Position numbers and translations under genes: made by a program
Shown here: positions 56,559 through 64,000 of the stretch, one piece after another
Layout: each line of letters opens with the position of its first letter
Position numbering within the stretch: the stretch's first letter is position 1
The notes under the pieces: generated by a model
Databases searched by the model: none
Seen by the model: only the letters and a program-made list of their open reading frames with translations
What the model was told of the DNA's origin: nothing
Source: Sphaerosporella brunnea
Lineage: Eukaryota > Ascomycota > Pezizomycetes > Pezizales > Pyronemataceae
Assembly (NCBI GenBank): GCA_008704415.1
Contig: VXIS01000075.1
Location: forward strand, 1 to 64,000
Direction: 5' to 3'
DNA: 64,000 bases

Positions 56559-58404
56559 CTATGAAGTTGTACCCTCTTTCTGGTCCTCGTCGCTTTTCTG
56601 GGTGGTGGTAGCGGCCTCGCTATCGCCGCCGCTGGCCGTTTTCTCGGCGGTAGGATTGGACGAGACGCTGGTCGTTTGGGAGGCATCTCCCATCTCAACG
56701 TCTTCGGACTTATTCTCCTTCGGCGTCTTTGGGAGCGCTTCGTCGTCCTTTTCATCCTTGAGTTCATCGTCATCGAACGAGGCATCAGAAACGGTAAGTA
56801 CCTCTGTGCCATCACCCAGCATGATGATACGCCCCTCGCGTACCGCAGCGCGTATGACCTTTACACGGCCTTCGCGGTCGAACTCGTCAGGGCTGTCATC
56901 GCCGCCGCCGTAGTTTCCGCCGCGCCTACGCGGTCCTCTCAGCTCGGCTGGAGAGATGTTAGAAGTGGGCTGTGTGTTGTCCATAAAGGCTAACTTGCCA
57001 TACTCCGGAGGAGCACATGGACCATCGCCGGCGGCAACTCGCTTTGCAATCGTTTCATACCACTCCTCTTTAGTTCTGCCGTGGAGCAGTCCGATGATTA
57101 CCATGGTCATGTTGTCACAACCGACGCCACCAGTTTCACTATTGCTAGCGAGACAGTTGTCCATCATGTTCTCGCAGATCCTATGAAGCTCCTGCTTGGC
57201 GGCAATTCCACGGCGGACAAACTCAACCACAGCCTGAGAAGACTGGCAATCCCAGATTCCTAAAACGTCTTAGCCCAAGCACCCACCGACAACAACCATC
57301 CAACATACCGTCACAAGCCACCACAATAAACTCATCGTCCTCCGAGATATCGTGAACCACGACATCGGGGTAGGCAGTAACGATCTGTTGCTCCGGTGGC
57401 AGCTTGGCGCTCTTCTTGAACTCGAAATCACCAATAGCTCTGGAAAGCGCGAGGTTTCCGTTGACACGGCCAAAATCGACGAATCCGCCGGCAGCCATTA
57501 TCCGCGCCTTTTCACCTAGATGACTGTTAGAAAGGAGGCTGCTGTCTTTGATAGATCGGCCAAGCCAACCTTCGTTCTGGGGCTTGTGATCAAAAGACAA
57601 AGGTTTCGCCCGTCCCTTGACACCCAAGACAGTCCTGGAATCGCCGGCATTGGCCTGTGAAAAGGGTAAGCGATGCAGGTGTGACCATATGAATGAAAAG
57701 TAAAACGCACGACATAGATCTTATTGTGGGTTACGAGAGCGGCCGAAGCAGTACAGCCGGAGACCTCGTCCTCGTAACGAATGTCTAGTCACAAGCACTT
57801 CATCAGCATTTACAAAACCACACGAGGTTCGCGTTAGTACCTTGAAGAATAGCTCGATCAGTAGCCAGGAAGCCGTCCTTGAGAGCCTGCTCGAAGTTTC
57901 CGGCCTCAAAGGCAGCCTGCTTCGCGAGAATTTTGTGCACGTTTTCCCCACTGAACAAGGCAACCTTATCGCCTCCGTGGCCATCGTACACGCCAAAAAA
58001 GCTTAAGCGCTCTTCAACAGTTGTTGGTTTCGTGGGCTTTTCTGGGTTCTGTAGATCCAGGATGGCAGCGTGTGCGTCCTCCATGGAGATGCGCCAACCC
58101 TGCATGCTCGACAATCCATAGATAAGTCGATCATCACCGCCGGTATCGGAGACCTTAATTTAGAGCGAAACAAAACCAAGTTAGCTTGTGAAGCTGTGAT
58201 CTGTTGGGGAAATTCCCATCGTGATCGTTGTCGGAAAATTTCTTTTCGGTGTTGACGCCAGCCGCCGCGGGGGAGGGGTGGCTGGGGCGTGTCGCCGCAG
58301 AAACTTCTGCGCCGCGCACGTCCACAACGAGTTCGAGGGAGGGGAGAACCGAGCGTCAAGCGACGTACCTTCTCTACGACGGGCTCCGAAAGAGTCTGAC
58401 CCAT
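56559..58404 (-). CDS. PP2C-type Ser/Thr protein phosphatase (Ptc2/Ptc3-like)
   Basis: This is a Mg2+/Mn2+-dependent phosphatase that dampens stress MAP-kinase and checkpoint signalling in fungi. Seven exons join to 454 residues: 58404-58369, 58153-57841, 57784-57711, 57654-57570, 57515-57309, 57259-56999, 56947-56559. It begins [12 protein letters not shown], as in fungal Ptc2/3. Motifs are MEDAH (about 36-40), [10 protein letters not shown] (DGHGG 69-73), [16 protein letters not shown] and [12 protein letters not shown], supplying the metal-binding aspartates. The C-terminal tail is acidic, with Glu/Asp/Ser/Thr runs. The first intron is long (215 nt). The sixth intron appears to be a GC-AG type (56948-56998, donor GCAAGT) of 51 nt, in frame and without stop, so retention would add 17 residues. 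Confidence 0.94.
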
Positions 58405-59922
58405 AGTTTTTTGAAGGTTGTTTGGGTGTCAAGATGGACGGGGTCGAGGAAATCTCGTTTCGCAATCGCGTCGATGGCGGAGGTCGCTAGTGTTGCTGGA
58501 AGCGGGGGCAGCAACGATGATAAATCGTAACGGGGATGGGTATTTTGATGGTGGAGGGGAACTCTCTGAGGGGGGATGCGGGGGACGGGGAGGAAGTTGC
58601 AAGCTGGGATTTGGGAGAAGGGATGGGGAGAGAGTGAAGGTAGCTCCGGAGAAGGTAGTTCTTTTGATGGTTGGCAGCACGGCGGTGATGGTGGAGGGGA
58701 GGTCCTTGTGAGTGAGTGGGTTTGTGGGTTGCTAAGTTGCGGGGGGAGGGGTCGTTCGGGAAATCCCAGCTGTGCTTCCTTTCTTTTGTTCCACACACGC
58801 CTCCTCCTTCTCTTTTTCTCTCCTTCAAACGTCAGACAAGCAACGTTAACTAACCATGTTATGTGCTATCTATGCTGCCGAGGACGTGCATGGTCAAGTG
58901 TCCTCCTGCCTCTTTTTCTCTTTTTGCTCCTTGCGCCGCTTATTCTCTGCCGGCATCGTCACCATCGCCAAACCGAGTCACCACCTCCAAAACGAGTCAC
59001 CACCTTTGTGTTTGTTGATTTCTACGAGATGCTATGGAGATACCGTGTTCTCAACTCTAGTGAGATGCTTGGATGGATGGCTTCGTTGCAAGTGCTCCGT
59101 CTCGGGAAGTCAAATTAAAAAGCAAAACGCGCCCCCTCCCCGAGTCTGTGTTGAGAGGCGGGTAACTGCGTGTAGCAGGTCTCTGTCTCTCGGCGGATAG
59201 ATAGATAGAGCTTGCAACTCCGGTCCCGTGTAATCAACCACATGCGTCAGCTTGTTCTCTATCCCATGATTTGGAGGACATACCATCGGCTATGATCATG
59301 GGCTATGCAGGTAGAGGTGATGATAACGAGCTCCAGAAATCCAGAAATCCGAAATCATTCGAATTTTTGATAAGCTTAAGTTAAGTGCATGCACGAGCTC
59401 GCTCAAGGTGCAAAAGAAATACCTGCATAGAACACGCAAACCAAACCAAAGCATCTAGCTGGCCGGGGCAAGCATGCTGAACTAGATCCAGAAGCAATGT
59501 GCTGGATACCGTTTCGCATGTCGTTACTCTCTCCGAGTTATATGGGCGCGGCCAGGCATCCCATTTCTATATTTATGGTCGGTCGAGTGATCCCCAGTGA
59601 CTCGGAGCATCCAGCAAATGATCTCAGCCCCCTCGTTCATGATCCATGGCACGATCATGGCGTTTATGCCTGCAGTACCCAAACTCGCTTTTCCCTTGCT
59701 TAAGAGGAAGCAATCCCCCACACCAAACAATTCCATTGTTCTAAAGTGGATAGGTACTCATGCAGAAACACGACAACGCGTTGGCTTTTCAGCAGCTTCC
59801 GAAGCAGCTGTCTCCTGAGGTGTTCCTCCGATATGGCCCCCGCACATCCCACCAGTATTCGTTTAGCCGATGAAGTTGACAATCTGTAGCGCAGTTGGTG
59901 AGCTACCTTTCGAGGGGAACTA
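58405..59922. other. Intergenic stretch, promoter of PP2C and 3' flank of KSH1
   Basis: Purine-rich promoter-like DNA (58545-58640), CT-rich DNA (58795-58830) and a GATA run (59199-59209). No gene supported. Confidence 0.5.
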
Positions 59923-60255
59923 TTAGGTGCAGGTGCATACAGCCATGACGAGACAGCAAATGCTGACGTAGGGCGAGAGTCGTTCCCCTACCCTCGCGAA
60001 TTTCCAGAACACGCCGAAAAAGCTGTGGCCACATGCTTCGTCAGCGATTGTCCTCATAGAACCGGAACTTGGGTACGAAACATGTTCTTGTCTTTCCGCG
60101 AATCTACCATGCCAGGGATGACCTGGCGCACGTAGGTACAGGTGCAAATGAGGAGGAGGATGCACAGGAGGAGGGCGTTGAAGTTGAATAGGGCAGACTA
60201 TTGAGCAGGAGCTGTTAGCGACACCTCTTTCCGATGGAGAAGCTTAGCTTACCAT
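59923..60255 (-). CDS. KSH1: Kish/TMEM167 early secretory-pathway protein
   Basis: Kish proteins are short Golgi membrane proteins needed for early secretion. Three exons (60255-60253, 60197-60082, 60022-59923) give 72 residues, the same length as the animal protein. The first coding exon is just the ATG followed by GTAAGC. The protein then reads [20 protein letters not shown] (helix 1) and, after the second intron, [19 protein letters not shown] and a second hydrophobic helix. These are the diagnostic Kish blocks. Without the three-base exon the start would be missed. Confidence 0.93.
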
Positions 60256-60436
60256 GGTTGCTGTTGTCGCCTGTGCTGTGGTTACTCTTCGAGTGTTCAA
60301 CTCTCGTGAGCTCAGTCAAGGCCAGGTGGGATCATCGCTACCCTAACCCATCGCGTCGTCACGTCGCGTGTCTACCCCACGACATCATCGCAACATAGTG
60401 TTAAAGACCCTTGATATCACCGGAAAAAAAAGAATC

Positions 60437-60931
60437 TCACTTTCGCTCCCGTGTTTGCAAATCGATCTGCATCCTAATCCCATCCCGTCCAGCAGAATAA
60501 TAATCCTTCACCGTTTCCATCTCCTCAAAGCCGCAGGCACAGTACAGTCTCCTTGCCGGTATCCTTTCCGCATCCACCCACAAATCCACTGTCACTGCCG
60601 ACGCCTTCTTCAATTCCAACAGTACCTGCTCCATCATCCACCGTCCAACGCCTTGTCCCCGGTACCGCTCAACTACGCAGACCTTGTGTATTCGCGTCAT
60701 CAGTTTTGAACGCACATAGACACAGTAGCTGTAGAGTTCCGCGCCACGGTGAATGCAGTACAAAGCCGTGGTGCGTTTCTTCACCTCTGCATCGAAATCG
60801 AAGGCTTCGTTGGATGGGAATGTGCGTTTCTCGGTTTGCTTGATAGCTTGAAGGAGACGATCGGATACCGGAAGCTTTTTGGAAAGTAGCCGGGTGATGG
60901 ATAAACTTGCGAGGTCGAGACGGTCAGTCAT
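60437..60931 (-). CDS. GNAT-family N-acetyltransferase
   Basis: An intronless frame of 164 residues, the usual size for a single GNAT domain. The acetyl-CoA pyrophosphate-binding loop is RYRGQGVG (R-x-x-G-x-G, residues 89-96) after the beta-4 strand KVCVVE, followed by the helix WMMEQVLLELKK. The C-terminal strands include VDLWVDAERIPARRLYCACG, the A-R-x-L-Y-x-x-x-G-F element typical of Rim-type GNATs. The substrate (protein N-terminus or small amine) cannot be told. It is divergent from the methyltransferase gene, with start codons 165 bp apart, and lies 181 bp upstream of KSH1 on the same strand. Confidence 0.9.
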   Translation of the reverse strand: MTDRLDLASLSITRLLSKKLPVSDRLLQAIKQTEKRTFPSNEAFDFDAEVKKRTTALYCIHRGAELYSYCVYVRSKLMTRIHKVCVVERYRGQGVGRWMMEQVLLELKKASAVTVDLWVDAERIPARRLYCACGFEEMETVKDYYSAGRDGIRMQIDLQTRERK

Positions 60932-61096
60932 GGCGGGCTATCCAAGAAAAGAACGAAAGGAATTGGGCCAAGACCTCGCGGTGGAGGCTCTGGGATCTGC
61001 AAGGGTCGTCCCCCACCACGAACTGCCCCACCAAACACTTCCGAAGTGAGCACCCAACTGTGTTCTTCAACCATCCCGACAATTTCATAACTCAGG
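60932..61096. promoter_or_regulatory. Short bidirectional promoter between GNAT and EFM6-like genes
   Basis: Only 165 bp separate the two divergent start codons, so both genes must share promoter sequence. No TATA element is evident. Co-expression is a reasonable inference but not shown. Confidence 0.6.
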
Positions 61097-62087
61097 ATGT
61101 CATTGTTCGGCTTAGGCGACGCAGATGGCGGCGATGTAGACCCGTTCGGCGACCTCGTAGAACCGGCGCCCATTATGAAACCGCACGATACACAAACCGA
61201 TTTCGACGGGCTTCTGGATGCGCCGATAAAGCTACACGAAGACCTTGCGAAGGGCTGCGGAGGTCAAATATGGCCTGCGGGTGAACTGCTGACGAAATAT
61301 ATCCTGCGGAAATATAAGAACACGGACGGGCTACAGGGGAAGCGGATTCTGGAGCTAGGTGCTGGCGGCGGATTGACTTCGTGGGTCTTTCTGTGTAGAC
61401 GACTTTCTTGACCTTGCACTGAGAATGCTCTTTCAGGCTCGGAGTAGCTGCAGGTTGCGATCTGAAAGGAAGCGAATTGTTCATCACCGATATGGAGGCG
61501 ATGATTGAGCTGCTACACATCAACGTTGCACTGAATGGCCTGCAAGACCGGTCAGAGATCAAGATCGAGCTGTTGGACTGGTGAGTATTTCCACCGCTAT
61601 TGCATCGTTCAGACCGCTGAGTATCTACAGGGCCGACCCGGTTCCAGAGGTGATAGCTCAAAAGCCGATTGATATCATCTTCGCTGCGGATTGTGTAGCA
61701 ACTAACCCTTCCTAATTACTATAATCCTAAGCTAAATAGCGCAGGTATACTACGAGCCTGCTTTCCCGTTGCTAGAGAAGACTTTGATAGACCTTGTTAG
61801 CGAGAACACGGTGGTTTACTTCTGCTTCAAGAGACGAAGAAGGGTAAGCTAGATTCATTAGTAGGTCAACATGGGCAGCAATGGCTTACTTCTGGCACAC
61901 AGGCCGACCTGAACTTCATCAAGTCGATCAAGAAGAGGGTCAACATGCAGGAAGTCACCGAAATCAAGGATGACCCCAATTACGCACAATACGCCCGGGA
62001 AAATCTGTTCTTGTATGTGCTTCTTTCTATCCCTGCAAGAATTGCTTGTCTGACAGCTGCAGGTATATCATGACGAAAAAAATATAG
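61097..62087 (+). CDS. EFM6: EFM6-like protein-lysine methyltransferase (METTL21 type)
   Basis: EFM6 in yeast methylates a lysine of translation elongation factor eEF1A. Six exons (61097-61380, 61437-61580, 61631-61694, 61745-61843, 61903-62012, 62063-62087) give 241 residues, close to yeast Efm6. The SAM-binding motif ILELGAGGGLTS (about 84-95) follows GGQIWPAGELL, then FITDM (post-I acidic) and IIFAADCVYYEPAFPLLEKT, which holds the D-C-V-Y-x-E-x-x-F signature of this family. All introns are 45-60 nt with good signals. The last exon adds only YIMTKKI. Assignment to EFM6 rather than a sister METTL21 enzyme is likely but not proven. Confidence 0.87.
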
Positions 62088-62441
62088 ACAAACCCTCTCG
62101 GGCATTGATATTCAATCAAATTTGTGGGCCTCATTTGGCTCAGCTAGGATTGAATATGCCAGCTCTTTATACGCATGAAAACGGCTCATCGAAAGCCGGA
62201 CAGTCACAACACAATCGACGACTGCAAACTGTCTTCCCGTTCGCTGACATGTTCATCCTGTCATGATCAGGTTGAAGCCGGTGTCAAACCGAATACTAAA
62301 TAAGACGTCTGTATTAATACAATGCTCATACAATGGTTACTTAAAAGAGCCCCAAGCTTCTGCCTGCTATAGCCCGCTGATAACTAGCTTTTGCATCATT
62401 CTATATCAGTATATGTACATAGGTAAATACATAGCAGCAAT
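62088..62441. other. Intergenic interval
   Basis: No gene or repeat recognised. It holds the 3' flank of the EFM6-like gene and the upstream region of the microprotein. Confidence 0.45.
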
Positions 62442-62636
62442 ATGTGCACCGTGAAGCGTATAACATACCGCGGCTGTGGGCACTTCCAGATGGAACTGTT
62501 GCAGCGCTGTGGAAAGGTCAGGTCTAAGCTCTGGGCGGATGTGCGTGGAAGTAGTGATCATGAGCTGGTGCAGGAGCTTGAGGTGAGGGTGCGCGGGCGT
62601 TGTGTTAACTGCCAGTTGGAACTGGGGGAGCTATGA
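62442..62636 (+). CDS. Cys/His-rich microprotein (64 residues), related in spacing to 29538-29747
   Basis: ATG at 62442 gives 64 residues with Cys at 2, 12, 23, 54 and 57 and His at 14. MC, C-x-H at 12-14, C23 and a C-V-x-C pair near the end repeat the layout of the 69-residue protein at 29538 almost position for position, although the rest of the sequence differs. The middle is a charged helix-like stretch. There is no signal peptide. A poly-G run follows directly after the stop (62645-62659). Function is unknown; a zinc-binding role is inferred from the Cys/His pattern. Confidence 0.55.
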   Translation: MCTVKRITYRGCGHFQMELLQRCGKVRSKLWADVRGSSDHELVQELEVRVRGRCVNCQLELGEL

Positions 62637-64000
62637 GACTTGCCGGGGGGGGGGGGGGGATTATGTATATGGATTGTGGCTTTTATAATCGATGGGACGT
62701 TTGTCTACCGAGAGTTTTTCTACGGTGAGCTGCTCATGGAACATCACTCGCTGAAGAGTCTTCTCCGCCCTATCCTGATAGAGGTCCAGAGATCCAGATC
62801 TTAGAGAAGAGGCCTCTTTTGCATGAACTCCTCCATAAAGCCCGACCGTACCAGTACCTTAGAGCACTCAAACGTGTGGACATTCACAACTGACGGCCTC
62901 GACACCGGATCCACGGAAGTCTGCATTGGCAAGGAAACTCGCTCGCTCCACTCCACTACCTAGCCCCGCACACTCTTTACAAATCAGAAGGGACACATAT
63001 ATCCATCGCACATCTCCCAACTGCATATCTAGCCAGTAGTAAAAACGCTATAATCCTTCGCCTTCACCTCCAGTCATCCAGTTCTCGAAGCAGCATCCGA
63101 AACATCTAACTAGCATTACCTTCAGCTCTCCCACCAACAACATAGTTTGGGGGGGTGCTGCAAGTGATACAGAGACTTCCACTTTATGAGGTTCCAGCGA
63201 CGCCGCTCGGGATATCCCTTTTTGGGGAGTACGTTAGACACATACATGAAACTGTGGGCTTTCAGTTCCGGATTCGAATACTGATCGAATGACTCTTTTT
63301 CGTCTGGGGCCCCCTCAGCTTTCTACGTTCGAGAACAAGCACCTGATACGCTCATCACGCCAAAAACCCAACCAAGCAAGCAGCAAGTGCGTACAACCAT
63401 TCCCACCAACAAACATCTGTTAACAACAAGGTGTACCGGTAGGCTTGCACGCCATCAAGAAAGCAGGCACGTCATGTTCCTCCACCTCGAACGCTGCAGC
63501 GCCTGGAGAAACAACGCCTGCGATCCGCCAGAATGACGTCCTGCCTGGGAACTGTCCTGACTGTGAAGTGTGGATCACCACGGCGCTATTTGGGCCCCTC
63601 CAAAAACGGCGTAGGGCTAAGCAATAGATGACCTCGGGCTGCTGATATTTATTTTTTTGTTGGCAGCTGCTGCTTTGTTTTTTTTGAAGCGCTTGTATGA
63701 GTGAGTACATGTACGTAATTGGAGTTTGCATCATCAGCCAGGCTTGTCAACAGCCAGCCAGCCGGGCCGGCTGCCCAATGGCTGCATGGGCTACCTTAGC
63801 AGCCCGGGTCGGGCTGTTTGGCTGCCATGGCTGCCCGCCGGGCTGAATCGTTGTTTGACTCGCACCGCAGTTCGATGAGGAGCATCCACGGCAAAAACCT
63901 CGACAAAACACCGACCGCCAACGGACGCGTGACCGTGTCACCTGAAGTTATTTCTGTGAATATATTTGCTTCTAGATTTAATGGCCGGCCTTGCACTGAT
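62637..64000. other. Gene-free right end
   Basis: No gene supported. It includes poly-G (62645-62659) and a GC-rich block of AGCC/GGCTG steps (63755-63845), similar in style to 48.9 and 49.2 kb. Short frames over that block are Ala/Gly/Pro-rich and not credible proteins. Confidence 0.5.

Noticed and set aside
63720..63996. Frames over the AGCC/GGCTG-rich right end
   Set aside because: Repetitive GC-rich DNA gives Ala/Gly/Pro-rich translations; no start, domain or splice context.
1..64000. CRISPR arrays, rRNA genes, telomeric TTAGGG arrays, bacterial-type operons
   Set aside because: None seen; intron structure and gene content are those of a fungal nuclear chromosome.

Overview
This window is nuclear DNA of a filamentous ascomycete (Pezizomycotina). 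The evidence is short spliceosomal introns of roughly 45-80 nt with GTRNGT donors, CTAAC-type branch sites and CAG/TAG acceptors, together with fungal genes of CreA, PalA/Rim20, ENA-pump, Ypi1, Mediator-18 and Kish type. The species cannot be fixed from the sequence alone.

Layout. Bases 1-6471 form a giant inverted repeat centred near 3230. The right arm runs into a complete creA (5930-7333, minus). The left arm ends at the window edge and carries only the 3' end of creA. A low-complexity creA upstream region follows, then about 10 kb (9.9-19.8 kb) in which I find no gene. At 19.85-20.55 kb is a decayed deaminase-like gene. A compact gene-rich stretch follows: a 3-hydroxyisobutyrate-dehydrogenase-like enzyme (21.0-22.3 kb, minus), an ENA-type Na+ P-type ATPase (24.0-27.5 kb), a membrane-anchored MOSC protein (27.9-29.0 kb), a 69-residue Cys-rich microprotein (29.5 kb) and palA/RIM20 (30.2-33.0 kb). 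From 33 to 43 kb the sequence is littered with relics and small transposons: an HNH-like fragment, a mariner-type MITE, an SRPK-like kinase pseudogene, a WD40 fragment and a second MITE with perfect 37-bp terminal repeats. Intact YPI1 (38.9-39.4 kb) lies among them. MED18 follows, split with its two halves on opposite strands. Next come a tandem-CVNH lectin-like gene (44.1-45.4 kb), a divergent kinase-like gene (46.6-48.3 kb), an amino-acid transporter (50.1-52.2 kb), a broken TPR-CHAT gene (53.1-55.5 kb) and a pogo/Fot1-like MITE. After these are a PP2C phosphatase (56.6-58.4 kb), KSH1 (59.9-60.3 kb), a GNAT acetyltransferase (60.4-60.9 kb), an EFM6-like methyltransferase (61.1-62.1 kb) and a second Cys-rich microprotein (62.4 kb).

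How the genes connect. CreA (glucose repression), PalA (alkaline-pH signalling to PacC) and ENA (alkali/sodium efflux) belong to one regulatory story. The ENA upstream region carries three GCCAAG PacC-core motifs within 46 bp and two CreA-type SYGGRG motifs. YPI1 and the PP2C belong to phosphatase control, KSH1 to early secretion, and MED18 to transcription.

All gene models were spliced by hand from the sequence. Exon ends are exact where reading frame and splice signals agree, and no homology search was run.
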